Shown: positions 16,057 to 27,574, counted from the stretch's first letter. The stretch is 64,000 nt of DNA from Aurantimonas marianensis (GCF_024195285.1 NZ_JALHBS010000019.1:1-64000), one strand, 5' to 3'. Notes: generated by a model not told the origin, from the letters alone. A program made the numbers and translations.

Positions 16057-16956
16057 TTATTCGGCGGCCGCGGGCCAGGCATAATCCGCCGCGACATCGG
16101 CGGCGAAACCCGCGACGAAGGCGGTCAACCGCTGGCGCAGCGCATCGAAGCCCGCATGCGGACGGTATTGGCGCTCGTCGGCGTAAAGGCCGCGATTGAT
16201 CTCGATCTGCAAGGCATGGAAGCCGACAGCGGGGCGACCGTAGCGTTCGGTGATGTAGCCTCCGGCATAGGGCTTGTTGCGTGCCACGTCATATCCGAGC
16301 GCGATGATTCGACTGGTGGCGATGGAGACCAGCCGCGCGGCCGCGCTGGTCCCAAACCGGTCGCCGATCACGATGTCGGGCCGTTGCCCGCCTGGCAGCG
16401 CGCGCAAGCTCGACGGCATCGAGTGGCAATCGACCAGGATCGCCAGGCCGAAGCGCTCCCGCGTGCGCTGCAAGACCTCTTCGAGCGTCTGGTGAAACGG
16501 CTTGTAGATATCCTCGATTCGTCGCAGGGCTTCCGCGGCGGGCAGAACGCCGCGGTAAATTTCCTCGTTCTCCGCGACGATGCGCGGGATCGTGCCCAGG
16601 CCGCCCGCCACACGGATCGAGCCGCTATTGACGAAATCGGGCAGCGGCCCCGCGAACATTCTGGGATCGAGTTCATAAGGTTCGCGGTTGACGTCAAGAT
16701 AGGCCCGCGGGAAGCGCGCCGCCAAGAGCGGAGCTCCGAGATCGGGTACGAAGTCGAACAGGCGGTCGACGTAAAGGTCCTCCGACCGCCTGATCGATTC
16801 GCCCGACAGGCGCGTCGTCGCGATCAGATCCGACGGGTAGTCCCGCCCGCTATGAGGCGAGCAAAACACGAAAGGGATGGTCGGCTCGTCGGGTTCGAGG
16901 ATCTCGTAGGCCGGAATCGTTCCGGCGGCGGTCTCGAATATCGGGGTTTTCGCCAA
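16057..16956 (-). CDS. N-formylglutamate amidohydrolase family protein
   Basis: Zinc-type hydrolase family of 299 aa with FVFCSPHSGRDYPSDL near the N-terminus (metal His), DLGAPLLAARFPRAYLDVNREP (Asp/Arg), ILVDCHSMPS and VGFHALQIEINRGLY, all family motifs. The type enzyme (HutG) turns N-formylglutamate into glutamate and formate in histidine breakdown; no other hut gene is here, so the substrate may differ. The start is a TTG, supported by AAAGG six to seven bases upstream and by no earlier or nearby ATG. Divergent from cpdR. Confidence 0.9.
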   Translation of the reverse strand: MAKTPIFETAAGTIPAYEILEPDEPTIPFVFCSPHSGRDYPSDLIATTRLSGESIRRSEDLYVDRLFDFVPDLGAPLLAARFPRAYLDVNREPYELDPRMFAGPLPDFVNSGSIRVAGGLGTIPRIVAENEEIYRGVLPAAEALRRIEDIYKPFHQTLEEVLQRTRERFGLAILVDCHSMPSSLRALPGGQRPDIVIGDRFGTSAAARLVSIATSRIIALGYDVARNKPYAGGYITERYGRPAVGFHALQIEINRGLYADERQYRPHAGFDALRQRLTAFVAGFAADVAADYAWPAAAE

Positions 16957-17113
16957 ACTGAGCCTTTCCAGCCGCGTGACGCATCACATTTTCTCATACA
17001 GGATGGCCAGACGTTCATTCCTTTTAGAAAATCTTGGGCCATTCTGCTATGGAATTGTCCCTAGAATGAACCAGGCGCCGGGATCGTTGCCCCGCCGTAT
17101 CCGGATAACACGA

Positions 17114-17479
17114 ATGTCAAAGATACTTCTCGCAGAAGATGACAACGATATGCGCCGTTTCCTCGCCAAGGCGTTGGAAAAAGCCGGCTACGAGGTCGTC
17201 AGCTATGACAATGGCGGCAGCGCCTACGAACGGTTGCGCGAGGAGCCGTTCTCGTTGCTGCTGACCGATATCGTCATGCCCGAGATGGACGGGATCGAAC
17301 TCGCCCGTCGAGCGACCGAACTCGACCCTGACCTCAAGGTGATGTTCATCACCGGTTTCGCCGCCGTCGCCCTCAATCCGGATTCCAAGGCGCCCAAGGA
17401 CGCCAAGATCCTGTCGAAGCCGTTCCACCTGCGCGAGCTCGTCGACGAAGTCAGCAAGATGCTGGAAGACGCGGCGTAG
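17114..17479 (+). CDS. cpdR: Single-domain response regulator CpdR
   Basis: Stand-alone receiver of 121 aa: acidic pocket AEDDND, phospho-acceptor Asp52 in LLLTDIVMPEMDG, switch FITGF and LSKPFHLREL. The sequence and the ending DEVSKMLEDAA are those of CpdR. Unphosphorylated CpdR directs ClpXP to degrade CtrA and other cell-cycle proteins; CckA/ChpT phosphorylation switches it off. No output domain is present. The start sits inside a longer frame but begins with the family-typical MSKILLAEDD. The neighbour upstream (N-formylglutamate amidohydrolase gene, divergent) is conserved in rhizobia. Confidence 0.95.
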   Translation: MSKILLAEDDNDMRRFLAKALEKAGYEVVSYDNGGSAYERLREEPFSLLLTDIVMPEMDGIELARRATELDPDLKVMFITGFAAVALNPDSKAPKDAKILSKPFHLRELVDEVSKMLEDAA

Positions 17480-17542
17480 CGGAGCTGTCAGCGGGTCTCT
17501 CGGCCGGGTTCGAAAACAGTCTTTCGGTCGGCCGCGATCCTA

Positions 17543-17571
17543 TTGACGCGGGCTCAAATCTCGTGTTCTAA
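17543..17571 (+). promoter_or_regulatory. Promoter of the tRNA-Val gene
   Basis: TTGACG (17543-17548), 17 bases, TTCTAA (17566-17571), ending 15 bases before the tRNA. The spacing and position are right for a stable-RNA promoter. Confidence 0.7.
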
Positions 17572-17586
17572 GCCGCCTCGTCGGAT

Positions 17587-17661
17587 GGGCGTGTAGCTCA
17601 GCGGGAGAGCACTTCGTTGACATCGAAGGGGTCACAGGTTCAATCCCTGTCACGCCCACCA
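17587..17661 (+). tRNA. tRNA-Val (anticodon GAC)
   Basis: Complete cloverleaf. The acceptor stem GGGCGTG/CACGCCC encloses a D arm with AGCTCAGCGGGAGAGC, an anticodon arm CTTCG-TTGACAT-CGAAG with GAC at 17619-17621, and a T arm ACAGGTTCAATCCCTGT. Discriminator A and an encoded CCA follow. A sigma-70 promoter lies directly upstream and prfC follows downstream. No integrase or repeated 3' end suggests use as an attachment site here. Confidence 0.98.
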
Positions 17662-17838
17662 TCCGCCTTCAAATCTTTGCCTGACCGATAGACGAGCCGG
17701 ATCATCCGACGATACGAGCTCATGCTTATGGTTCGTGGGGCCGGAACCTGACGTTCCGCAGCCGCCAAAGCCTCGCCGGGCCATCGGCACCGACCACGGC
17801 AGATGCGGCCGCCGACCGACGAAACGGAATACGCCAAT

Positions 17839-19485
<1,647 letters not shown>

Positions 19486-19524
19486 GCTGCCGGGATCGGC
19501 GCGAAACTCCCGGCATCATCCGCA

Positions 19525-19935
19525 CTATAGCCGCCGGTAGCGCACCCGCGCGGAATGCTCGATCGCCCCGCTCACCAGCCGGTCGAGTTCGAGCCCGTCG
19601 CGCAGCATTTCCAGGAACCGCAACTCCGCCTGCGTCGCGTGAACGTCGGAGGCCGCCACCTCGATGGCCAGCGCATAGGCGGTCTCGTACATCTTGGCCG
19701 GCAGCACCCGCTTCATATTCGCGATGATCGTGTCGAGCCCGTCCTCGCGTTCCAGGATATCGCTGCAATGGCGTGCCATCTCGTCCAGACTTGCCGGGTC
19801 GAAGCCTTCGAACACGGGGAGCGTGCGGATCAGTGTTTCCAGCTCGCGCAGCTCGTTCTCGCTGATCGCGCCGTCGGCGGCAGCCATCGAAACCATCAGA
19901 TGGACGAGGGCTTCCTGCGGTTCGAGGTCGGCCAT
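19525..19935 (-). CDS. TerB-family protein
   Basis: All-helical cytoplasmic protein of 136 aa with the TerB core: an acidic metal-binding loop in MVSMAAADGAISENELRELE at the N-terminus and a later AIEVAASDVHATQAELRFLE repeat. TerB-like domains occur in tellurite-resistance and stress systems, but solitary versions such as this have no defined role. AAGGAG nine bases upstream supports the start. It is convergent with prfC and divergent from lysK. Confidence 0.85.
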   Translation of the reverse strand: MADLEPQEALVHLMVSMAAADGAISENELRELETLIRTLPVFEGFDPASLDEMARHCSDILEREDGLDTIIANMKRVLPAKMYETAYALAIEVAASDVHATQAELRFLEMLRDGLELDRLVSGAIEHSARVRYRRL

Positions 19936-20129
19936 TGCACGCTACTCCTTCAGACTTGCGATCGCTCGAAGCTAGACATCGACCGGGGCCGCAACAAGAC
20001 GCAGGCGGGCTTTGTTGACGGCCCCCCAGCTTCTTTCTAGACCGGGCGCGACATGCCCGGTCCGCAATGCTTCACCGTCACGTTGAGGGGGCGGGCGCAG
20101 CTCGAAAGCCAACCATGCAAGGACGCCCC

Positions 20130-21791
20130 ATGCAAACCACAGTGGACGCGGTGGCCGAACGACCGTTGCGCGAGGAGGCCCTGGCATCCAACGCCTGGCC
20201 CTTCGAGGAGGCGCGCAAGCTCATCAAGCGCTTCGAGACCAGCGGCATGCCGGCGACGGTGCTGTTCGAGACCGGCTATGGTCCGTCCGGCTTGCCGCAT
20301 ATCGGGACCTTCGGCGAGGTCGCCCGCACGTCGATGGTGCGCCGTGCCTTTCGCGTCCTGACCGAAGACAAGGTGCCGACACGCCTCCTGTGCTTTTCCG
20401 ACGACATGGACGGCCTGCGCAAGGTGCCGGACAATGTGCCGAATCGGGAGATGATGCTCACCCATCTGGGCAAGCCGCTGTCGCGGGTGCCGGACCCGTT
20501 TTCCAACGAGCATCCATCGTTCGGGGCGGCGAACAACGCCCGCCTGATGGCGTTTCTCGACCGCTTCGGCTTCGACTACGAATTCGCCTCGGCGACCGTT
20601 TACTATGCCTCCGGCCGCTTCGACGCGACGCTTTTGAAGATGCTGGCCGCCTATGACGAGGTGATGGAGATCATCCTGCCGACGCTCGGCCCCGACAGAC
20701 GCGCCACCTATTCGCCCTTCCTCCCGGTCCATCCGAAGACCGGCATCGTCCTCCAGGTTCCGATGGTGGACCGCGATCCTGATGCCGGCACCATCACCTA
20801 TCTCGATCCCGACAGCAGCGAGCGGGTCGAAACGCCGGTAACCGGCGGCGCGGTGAAGTGCCAGTGGAAAGCGGACTGGGCGCTGCGCTGGGCGGCGCTC
20901 GGCGTCGACTACGAAATGGCCGGCAAGGACCTGATCGATTCCGTCACCCTGGCGTCGAAGATCTGTAAGGCGCTCGGCGCGACGCCGCCCGAAGGCTTCA
21001 ATTACGAGCTCTTCCTCGACGAAAAGGGCCAGAAGATATCCAAGTCGAAGGGCAACGGACTGACCATCGACGAATGGCTGGCCTATGCCTCGCCGGAGAG
21101 CCTCGCCTTCTACATGTTCCAGAAGCCGAAGGCGGCAAAGCGGCTGTACTTCGACGTCATTCCCAAGGCGGTCGACGACTATTACCAGTTCGTCGCGGCC
21201 TACCAGCGTCAGGATCCGCGCCAGCGGCTGCAGAACCCGGTCTGGCATGTCCATGACGGCCACCCGCCGGAAAAGGCGGTAGCGGTGCCCTTCGCGATGC
21301 TGCTCAATCTGGTCTCCGCCTCCCATGCGTCGAACACGGCAACGCTATGGGGCTTCATTACCCGCTACGCGCCGGGCGTGACCCCCGAGACCGATCCGGA
21401 ACTGGACCGGCTCGTCGCCTATGCGCTGCGCTATTTCGAGGATTTCGTCAGGCCGTCGAAGACGTTCCGCGCGCCCGACGCGGTCGAGCGGGAGGCGCTG
21501 GAGGCGCTCGACGCCAAGCTGGCGGCCTTGCCGAAAGATGCCGACGGCGAGGCGATCCAGAACGCGCTGCTGGATGTCGCGCGGCCGATCGAGCGCTATC
21601 AGGACCACAGGAAAACCGGGCCGCAGGGCGGCCCTGGTGTCTCGGTGGAGTGGTTCCAGGCACTCTACCAGATCCTGATCGGTCAGGAGCGTGGACCGCG
21701 CTTCGGCTCGTTTGCAGCGCTCTATGGCATCGACGAGACCCGGGCACTGATCCGCGACGCCTTGGAGGGACGGCTGGTCGCGGAGGGCTGA
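20130..21791 (+). CDS. lysK: Lysyl-tRNA synthetase, class I
   Basis: Class I enzyme (553 aa) charging tRNA-Lys, as in archaea and alphaproteobacteria, instead of class II LysS. The HIGH-type motif is in [13 protein letters not shown] near residue 52 and the KMSKS-type motif is KISKSKGNG. The start giving [13 protein letters not shown] follows AAGGA by six bases; longer in-frame starts lack a ribosome site. The segment AGKDLIDSV and the C-terminal helical anticodon domain (from about residue 370) are intact. It is convergent with mntR. Confidence 0.97.
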   Translation: MQTTVDAVAERPLREEALASNAWPFEEARKLIKRFETSGMPATVLFETGYGPSGLPHIGTFGEVARTSMVRRAFRVLTEDKVPTRLLCFSDDMDGLRKVPDNVPNREMMLTHLGKPLSRVPDPFSNEHPSFGAANNARLMAFLDRFGFDYEFASATVYYASGRFDATLLKMLAAYDEVMEIILPTLGPDRRATYSPFLPVHPKTGIVLQVPMVDRDPDAGTITYLDPDSSERVETPVTGGAVKCQWKADWALRWAALGVDYEMAGKDLIDSVTLASKICKALGATPPEGFNYELFLDEKGQKISKSKGNGLTIDEWLAYASPESLAFYMFQKPKAAKRLYFDVIPKAVDDYYQFVAAYQRQDPRQRLQNPVWHVHDGHPPEKAVAVPFAMLLNLVSASHASNTATLWGFITRYAPGVTPETDPELDRLVAYALRYFEDFVRPSKTFRAPDAVEREALEALDAKLAALPKDADGEAIQNALLDVARPIERYQDHRKTGPQGGPGVSVEWFQALYQILIGQERGPRFGSFAALYGIDETRALIRDALEGRLVAEG

Positions 21792-21862
21792 CGCGATCTA
21801 CGAAGGCGCAGCGTCGGCCGACCTGGAAGCCGAACCACGGCGCCCGACGGTCCATTTAGCGG

Positions 21863-22324
21863 CTAGAGCGACCCGGTTGCCTTGGCGCGTACGACCCGCT
21901 CGAACGCCGCCAAGGTCTCCTCGCTGACGTGATGCTCGATACCCTCGGCATCGCGCTGGGCGGTCCCATCGCTGATGCCGATCGCGCGAAGGAAGCTGAC
22001 GACGAGTTCGTGCCGTCGCCGCGAGCGGACCGCCATTTCCCGGCCGGCCTCGGTCAGAAACACCGCCCGATACGGCTGGCTCGAAACCAGTCCCTCCCGC
22101 TGCAAACGCGCGATGGTCTTGACGACGGTGGTGTTGGCGACACCCAGCCGCCGGGCGATGTCGACCGCGCGGGCCTCGCCGGTGCTGTCGATCAGGTCGG
22201 CGATCAGCTCGACGTAGTCCTCCGCGACCTCCTGCTGATGGACTTCGCGCACCCTCTGGAAATTGGCCGCCTGCTGTTCCGCATCGGGCAAGGCGGGAAT
22301 GGCGCTCGTTTGAACCTTCGTCAT
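21863..22324 (-). CDS. mntR: Manganese-responsive transcriptional regulator MntR (DtxR family)
   Basis: DNA-binding repressor of 153 aa: winged helix ARAVDIARRLGVANTTVVKTI, then the dimer/metal domain with REVHQQEVAEDYVELIADLI and GIEHHVSEETLAAFERVV, which holds the Mn ligands. It aligns along its whole length with E. coli MntR (about 155 aa), which sets the start at MTKVQTS; upstream starts would add a tail. It is divergent from the manganese importer genes, with an MntR-like box between, so it should repress sitABCD, and possibly itself, when Mn is sufficient. Confidence 0.93.
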   Translation of the reverse strand: MTKVQTSAIPALPDAEQQAANFQRVREVHQQEVAEDYVELIADLIDSTGEARAVDIARRLGVANTTVVKTIARLQREGLVSSQPYRAVFLTEAGREMAVRSRRRHELVVSFLRAIGISDGTAQRDAEGIEHHVSEETLAAFERVVRAKATGSL

Positions 22325-22416
22325 CACCGTCACCCATAGACGTTCGACTGGACCCCGCCAACCGCGAAATCGGTGGCCAGCCCCGGTTGACACGGTCTCC
22401 TCTTTCAATGCATTTG

Positions 22417-22428
22417 TAGCATAGGCTA
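22417..22428. promoter_or_regulatory. MntR-box-like operator between mntR and the Mn importer
   Basis: TAGCATAGGCTA, an imperfect dyad (10 of 12 symmetric). It differs at one position from the core I recall for the E. coli MntR box (TAGC-AAAG-GCTA). It lies upstream of a TATAGC -10-like hexamer (22434-22439) facing the importer, so bound MntR would block that promoter. Confidence 0.65.
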
Positions 22429-22506
22429 ACTTTTATAGCCATCGACAAATGAACCGGTCAGGCCTGGCTCCTGCGCCATCCACCTCGATCGAACGGGAAG
22501 CAACCC

Positions 22507-23421
22507 GTGACACGCACCTCACACCGGTTTTTCGCGGCGACGGCAATGGCGTCGCTGCTCGCCCTCGGTAATGGCACCCACGCGGCGGAAGAGGATCCGT
22601 TCAAGGTGGTGACGACGTTCACGGTGTTGGCCGACATGGCGCAGAACGTCGCCGGGGACGCCGCCGAGGTGGTATCGATCACCAAGCCCGGGGCGGAGAT
22701 TCACGGCTATCAGCCCACTCCGCAAGATATCGTTCGGGCGAGCGGTGCGGATCTCATCCTGTGGAACGGACTGAACCTCGAACTCTGGTTCGAGCAGTTT
22801 CTGGACAATCTGGGTGATATTCCGTCGGTGACGCTGACCGACGGGATCGAGCCGATCTCGATTGCATCCGGATCATACGAGGGCCAGGCCAATCCCCACG
22901 CGTGGATGGGACTCGATAACGCCCTGGTCTATGTCGACAATATCGCGAAGGCCTTTGCTGAGCATGACCCGGGGGATGCTGACACCTACATGGCCAATGC
23001 CGAGGCCTATAAGGCAAAGATCCGTGACACGATTGGCCCACTCCGCGAGCAGATAAGCCGGATTCCGGCGCAGGATCGCTGGCTGGTTACCTGCGAAGGC
23101 GCATTTAGCTACCTGGCGCGTGATTTCGAAATGAAAGAACTCTACCTCGGGCCAATGAACGCCGACCAGGTCGGCACGCCGCAGCAGGTGCGCAGCGTCA
23201 TCGACGGCGTGAGGAACAACGATATTCCGGTCGTCTTCTGTGAAAGCACGGTAAACACGTCGCCGGCCGAGCAGGTCGCCCGTGAGACAGGAGCCTCCTA
23301 TGGCGGCGTCCTGTACGTCGACAGCCTCAGCGAGCCGGACGGACCGGTCCCAACCTATCTCGATCTCCTGCGCGTGACCGCGCAGACGGTGGCTGACGGT
23401 TTAACCGCGCACACCAACTGA
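22507..23421 (+). CDS. sitA: Manganese/zinc ABC transporter substrate-binding protein (SitA/MntA type)
   Basis: Periplasmic metal-binding protein of 304 aa. The GTG start follows GGAAG; a signal peptide ([19 protein letters not shown]) ends near residue 27. Metal-ligand positions of cluster A-I proteins are visible: His in EIHGYQPTP, His in NPHAWMGL, Glu in [10 protein letters not shown] and Asp in [18 protein letters not shown]. The His-His-Glu-Asp set is typical of Mn(II) binders. There is no His-rich loop, arguing against a zinc-specific ZnuA. First gene of a four-gene operon opposite mntR. Confidence 0.92.
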   Translation: MTRTSHRFFAATAMASLLALGNGTHAAEEDPFKVVTTFTVLADMAQNVAGDAAEVVSITKPGAEIHGYQPTPQDIVRASGADLILWNGLNLELWFEQFLDNLGDIPSVTLTDGIEPISIASGSYEGQANPHAWMGLDNALVYVDNIAKAFAEHDPGDADTYMANAEAYKAKIRDTIGPLREQISRIPAQDRWLVTCEGAFSYLARDFEMKELYLGPMNADQVGTPQQVRSVIDGVRNNDIPVVFCESTVNTSPAEQVARETGASYGGVLYVDSLSEPDGPVPTYLDLLRVTAQTVADGLTAHTN

Positions 23422-23507
23422 GCCTGGCTGAATCGGAAAACGCCAGGCGACCGCATGCCCCACCTGGTGACAAGCGCCCCGGAGCAGCGACCACAAAGGA
23501 CCCTCGG

Positions 23508-24476
23508 ATGCTCTTTCGATCCCCCGAACCACCTCATCCTGTCGCGGCCGGGGGGCCGGCGGGCGGCATTCTCGCCCGCGACGTAACCGTGACCTATCGC
23601 AACGGGCACACGGCTCTTCACGACGCGAGCTTCGAGATTCCGCGCGGAACGATCACCGCCTTGGTCGGTGTGAACGGAGCTGGAAAATCGACGCTTTTCA
23701 AGGCGATCATGGGCTTCGTTCCCGCCGGGCGGGGCGAAATCCGGCTGCTGGGAAAAACGGTGAAGGAAGCGCTGCGGGAGAACCTCGGTGCCTATGTCCC
23801 GCAGTCCGAAGAGGTCGACTGGACGTTCCCGGTGCTCGTCGAGGATGTCGTGATGATGGGCCGCTACGGGCACATGGGCTTTCTGCGACGTTCCGGAGCC
23901 GCGGATCGCGCAGCCGTCGATGAGGCATTGCGTCGCGTCAACATGCGAGATTTCCGGCATCGCCAGATCGGGGAGCTGTCGGGCGGCCAGCGCAAGCGCG
24001 TGTTCCTCGCGCGGGCGCTGGCGCAGGATGGCCAGGTCATCCTTCTCGACGAACCCTTCACCGGGGTCGACGTCAAGACCGAGGAGCAGATCGTCGGCCT
24101 GCTGCGCGAGTTGAAGGACGAAGGCCGCGTCATGCTCGTCTCGACTCACAATCTCGGCTCGGTGCCGGAGTTTTGCGATCGTACCGTGCTGATCAAGGGC
24201 ACGGTGTTGGCCTACGGGCCCACCGAGACGACGTTCACGCGCGACAACCTCGAACGTGCCTTCGGGGGCGTATTGCGGCACTTTACCTTACGGGGCAACG
24301 CGCTGCACGACGATGACGACCCGCGCGAGGTCAGGATCATCACGGATGACGAACGCCCATTCGTGCATTACGGCGATCCGGCGCAGGTCGCTGACGTCGC
24401 CGTCGTTGGCGAGACGGGATCTGCTCCGCCTTCCGCACACGGCGGCCATGCGGAGAAGCAAGGCGGCCGGTCATGA
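23508..24476 (+). CDS. sitB: Manganese ABC transporter ATP-binding protein (SitB type)
   Basis: ATPase subunit of 322 aa with Walker [10 protein letters not shown], signature [15 protein letters not shown], Walker [13 protein letters not shown] and switch His in LVSTHNLGS. The Q-loop region [14 protein letters not shown] is typical of Mn/Fe/Zn importers. A C-terminal extension of about 60 residues after the ATPase core (from ITDDERPF on, with a His-containing tail) is longer than in many homologues. AAAGGA precedes the start. It overlaps the first permease gene by four bases (ATGA). Confidence 0.95.
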   Translation: MLFRSPEPPHPVAAGGPAGGILARDVTVTYRNGHTALHDASFEIPRGTITALVGVNGAGKSTLFKAIMGFVPAGRGEIRLLGKTVKEALRENLGAYVPQSEEVDWTFPVLVEDVVMMGRYGHMGFLRRSGAADRAAVDEALRRVNMRDFRHRQIGELSGGQRKRVFLARALAQDGQVILLDEPFTGVDVKTEEQIVGLLRELKDEGRVMLVSTHNLGSVPEFCDRTVLIKGTVLAYGPTETTFTRDNLERAFGGVLRHFTLRGNALHDDDDPREVRIITDDERPFVHYGDPAQVADVAVVGETGSAPPSAHGGHAEKQGGRS

Positions 24477-25366
24477 TCGCCACGCTTCTGGAGCCATTCG
24501 GCTATAGCTACATGTTCAACGCCATGTGGGTGTCGGCGCTGGTGGGGGGTGTCTGCGCCTTTCTGTCGGCTTATCTGATGCTCAAGGGCTGGTCGCTGAT
24601 CGGCGACGCCCTGTCCCATTCGGTGGTGCCCGGCGTGGCGGGCGCTTACATGCTCGGCTTGCCGTTCGCGCTCGGCGCGTTCGTCGCAGGCGGGCTTGCG
24701 GCGGGGGCGATGCTGTTCCTGTCCGGGCGCTCGGGACTCAAGATCGACGTCATTATCGGCATTATCTTCACGTCGTTCTTCGGCCTCGGCCTCTTCATGG
24801 TCTCGCTCTCCCCGATGTCGGTCAGCATCCAGACGATCATCATGGGCAACATCCTTGCGATCACCCCCGAGGACACGCTGCAACTGGCGATTATAGGATT
24901 CGGCTCGCTGGCGGTGCTTCTGGCCAAGTGGAAGGACCTGATGGTGGTCTTTTTCGATGAGAACCATGCCCGCTCGATCGGCCTTCGCCCGGAGTTGCTG
25001 CGGGCGGTCTTCTTCGTACTTCTGTCGGCCGCGATCGTGGCGGCGATGGTGACCGTGGGCGCGTTCCTGGTCATCGCCATGGTCGTGACGCCGGGCGCGA
25101 CGGCTTATCTGTTGTCCGATCGCTTCCCGCGGCTGATTGCGCTATCGGTGGCGATCGGAACCCTCACCAGCTTTTTTGGCGCCTATGCGAGCTATTTCCT
25201 CGACGGCGCGACAGGCGGCATCATCGTCACGCTGCAGACGCTGATATTCCTGACGGCTTTCGTCTTCGCGCCGAAGCACGGCCTGCTGGCGGCGCGCCGC
25301 CAAGCGGGAAAGGCGTTGGCCCGTGCGCCTGTCCCGCCGGTAACGACCAACGAGGCTCGGCCATGA
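24473..25366 (+). CDS. sitC: Manganese ABC transporter permease (SitC type)
   Basis: Inner-membrane permease of 297 aa in the ABC-3 family with about eight hydrophobic segments. It shows the characteristic [20 protein letters not shown] near residue 35 and [23 protein letters not shown] near residue 205. Translationally coupled to sitB upstream and sitD downstream by four-base overlaps. It should pair with SitD to form the metal channel. Confidence 0.94.
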   Translation: MIATLLEPFGYSYMFNAMWVSALVGGVCAFLSAYLMLKGWSLIGDALSHSVVPGVAGAYMLGLPFALGAFVAGGLAAGAMLFLSGRSGLKIDVIIGIIFTSFFGLGLFMVSLSPMSVSIQTIIMGNILAITPEDTLQLAIIGFGSLAVLLAKWKDLMVVFFDENHARSIGLRPELLRAVFFVLLSAAIVAAMVTVGAFLVIAMVVTPGATAYLLSDRFPRLIALSVAIGTLTSFFGAYASYFLDGATGGIIVTLQTLIFLTAFVFAPKHGLLAARRQAGKALARAPVPPVTTNEARP

Positions 25367-26211
25367 TCGACGCCTTGGTTCAACCTTTCCAGTTCCCGTT
25401 CATGCAGAACGCCTTCTGGATCGCCCTGCTGGTAGCGCCGCCGACGGCGCTTCTATCCTGCTTTCTGGTGCTGAAGGGCTGGGCGCTGATGGGCGATGCG
25501 GTCAGCCATGCCGTCCTGCCCGGCGTTGTGCTTGCCTGGATGACCGGTCTGCCGCTGATCGTCGGCGCCTTCGGAGCCGGTATGACCTGCGCGCTTCTAA
25601 CCGGGTATCTTTCCCACAACAGCCGGGTGAAGCAGGACACCGTCATGGGCGTGGTCTTCTCGGGCATGTTCGGGATCGGGATCATCATGTACACCGCGAT
25701 CACCACGAACGAGCATCTCGACCACGTCCTGTTCGGAAACATGCTGGGGGTAGTGCCGCAGGACCTGTGGACCGCGGGACTGATCTCGCTAGTCGTCTGC
25801 GCGTTTCTGGTCCTGAAGTGGAAGGATCTTGTTCTGCACGCCTTCGACCCGGCGCAAGCGCGGGCCAGCGGCCTGCGCGTCGGCATGCTCCATTACGGCC
25901 TTTTGTCGGTGCTGTCGCTGGCTATCGTCGCCACGCTATCGGCTACCGGTCTGATCCTCGCGGTGGCGCTGCTGGTCACGCCCGGAGCGATCGCGTTCCT
26001 CATGACGCGCAGTTTCGGGCGAATGATGGTCGTCTCCGTCGCCGTGTGCCTGGTGGGCATGCTGGCCGGTACCTACGCGAGCTTCTTTCTCGACAGCGCG
26101 CCCGCCGCCACGATCGTCCTGATCTTGACGGCGATTTTCATCATGGCTTTCCTACGGCGCTTGCAGGTTACCCGCGCAACTTCACGAAAGGTCGTTAAGG
26201 CAATCGCCTGA
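25363..26211 (+). CDS. sitD: Manganese ABC transporter permease (SitD type)
   Basis: Second ABC-3 family permease, 282 aa, clearly paralogous to SitC: LVLKGWALMGDAVSHAVLPG near residue 40 and VALLVTPGAIAFLMTRSFG near residue 210. Having two permease genes distinguishes Sit-type Mn/Fe importers from Znu systems, which have one. It is the last gene of the operon; no clear terminator is seen in the 170 bases before the tRNA-Gly gene. Confidence 0.94.
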   Translation: MIDALVQPFQFPFMQNAFWIALLVAPPTALLSCFLVLKGWALMGDAVSHAVLPGVVLAWMTGLPLIVGAFGAGMTCALLTGYLSHNSRVKQDTVMGVVFSGMFGIGIIMYTAITTNEHLDHVLFGNMLGVVPQDLWTAGLISLVVCAFLVLKWKDLVLHAFDPAQARASGLRVGMLHYGLLSVLSLAIVATLSATGLILAVALLVTPGAIAFLMTRSFGRMMVVSVAVCLVGMLAGTYASFFLDSAPAATIVLILTAIFIMAFLRRLQVTRATSRKVVKAIA

Positions 26212-26384
26212 GGCGCTTGCCTCCGTTTGGGAACGGCCTCGCTGTCTTCGTCCCGGCGCGCGTCTGGTGGACGGTCCATTGCCTGGTTCCCGCCCTCCAT
26301 TTCGCCGACGCGGCGACGTGACGGCAGCAAAGGCAACGCAACGAAGAACACGGCGACGAAGCGCTGCGGCGATCGGCCAGAGGC

Positions 26385-26459
26385 TGGAGCGGGCGATGGG
26401 GATCGAACCCACGACATCAAGCTTGGGAAGCTTGCGTTCTACCGCTGAACTACGCCCGC
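26385..26459 (-). tRNA. tRNA-Gly (anticodon CCC)
   Basis: Minus-strand cloverleaf: acceptor GCGGGCG/CGCCCGC, D arm AGTTCAGCGGTAGAAC, anticodon arm with CCC (plus-strand GGG at 26425-26427) between AAGCTT and AAGCTT, T arm GTGGGTTCGATCCCCAT, discriminator T and an encoded CCA. Its first ten bases overlap the 3' end of the threonine aldolase reading frame. Confidence 0.98.
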
Positions 26460-27574
26460 GCTCCGGCCGGGACCATGACCGGCCGCTGGTTCCGCGTCAA
26501 GACGCTTGTGGGCCGAGTGCGACCCGGTTTCCCCCCTTCATCTGCTGGAACGGTCCAGATTGTCATCTGACGCCCTAGGCGATCAAATCGCAGAAGCCCT
26601 GGATCCTCGCCGACGAGGTCGTGCACCCCATGCGGCGCATTCCAGTCGTAAAACACGACGCCCTTGCCCCGCAAGGTCCCGGCGAGATCGGAATCGAGAA
26701 TGGCGAAGCTCTCGTTGGTATGGGTTTCCCAAGCCTGCCGCGCGTGCGGACTCGCGTCGATTCCGGCGCGCAGGCGATCGGCCATGCGGTTGGCGTGGGC
26801 CGCAAGATCGAGCCAAAGATCGTCCTCGAGATAGGCCATGAACTGGGCGGCGACAAAGCGCGTCTTGGAGAAGAGCTGGGCGCCGCGCTTGCGGATGTAA
26901 GGAAACTGGCGAGCCTTGTCGGGATCGAAGAAGACGACGGCTTCGGCGCACCAGCAGCCGTTCTTGGTGGCGCCGAAGGACAGGATGTCGACGCCGCGCT
27001 TCCAGGTCATCTCGGCCGGCGTCAGACCGGTCGCGACGAGGCCGTTGGCAAAGCGCGCACCATCCATATGCAGCGTCAGATCGCGGCCATGGGCGATCCG
27101 GGCGATCGTCTCGATCTCGTCGCCGGAATAGAGCGTGCCGGCTTCGCCGGGCTGGCTGATCGTCACGGCCATCGGCTGGCCCGCATGGACGAAATCCGGC
27201 TTGAAGCGGGCGATCTCGCGCTGAAGATTGAGCGGATCGATCTTGCCGTCAACCCCGTCGATCGGCGCAAGGCGGGCACCGTGGGTGAAAAACTCCGGCG
27301 CGCCGCACTCGTCCTCGATGACATGGGCCTCGCGGTGGCAAAGCACGACGCCGCCGGGCCGGTTCACGGCGGCAAAGGCGAGCGAGTTGGCCGCGGTTCC
27401 GGTGCCGACGAAAAACACCGCCACCTCGCGTTCGAACACTTCATCGAAGCGACGCTCGACGGTCTTGTCGAGGTCGCTGGCGCCATAGGCGGCGGCCATG
27501 CCGTCGCCATGGGCGGAAAGAGCTGAATTGATCGCCGGGTGGGCGCCGGACCAGTTGTCGGAAGCGAAAATCAT
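26450..27574 (-). CDS. Low-specificity threonine aldolase, probably frameshifted at its 3' end
   Basis: PLP enzyme splitting L-threonine or allo-threonine to glycine and acetaldehyde. Seen: MIFASDNWSGAHPAI start, the PLP Lys in LSFGATKNGCWCAE, the Asp in HMDGARFANGL. To about residue 330 it matches the family; after GEDPGLLRF the usual RLVTSFATT-D-V-ending is missing. Instead come about 40 unrelated residues running through the tRNA-Gly promoter into the tRNA gene. In another frame the DNA reads ASDDNLDRSSR then stop (ending at 26538), resembling the lost tail. A one- or two-base indel around 26560-26575 is therefore likely, real or a sequencing error. Confidence 0.82.
   Translation of the reverse strand: MIFASDNWSGAHPAINSALSAHGDGMAAAYGASDLDKTVERRFDEVFEREVAVFFVGTGTAANSLAFAAVNRPGGVVLCHREAHVIEDECGAPEFFTHGARLAPIDGVDGKIDPLNLQREIARFKPDFVHAGQPMAVTISQPGEAGTLYSGDEIETIARIAHGRDLTLHMDGARFANGLVATGLTPAEMTWKRGVDILSFGATKNGCWCAEAVVFFDPDKARQFPYIRKRGAQLFSKTRFVAAQFMAYLEDDLWLDLAAHANRMADRLRAGIDASPHARQAWETHTNESFAILDSDLAGTLRGKGVVFYDWNAPHGVHDLVGEDPGLLRFDRLGRQMTIWTVPADEGGKPGRTRPTSVLTRNQRPVMVPAGARA
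26472..26500 (-). promoter_or_regulatory. Putative promoter of the tRNA-Gly gene
   Basis: Minus strand: TTGACG (26500-26495), 17 bases, CATGGT (26477-26472). It ends 12 bases before the tRNA and lies inside the nominal C-terminal extension of the aldolase frame. The -35 is good, the -10 weak. Confidence 0.45.

Noticed and set aside
17587-17661. tRNA-Val as attachment site of an integrated element
   Set aside because: No integrase gene, no repeat of the tRNA 3' end and only core genes on both sides.
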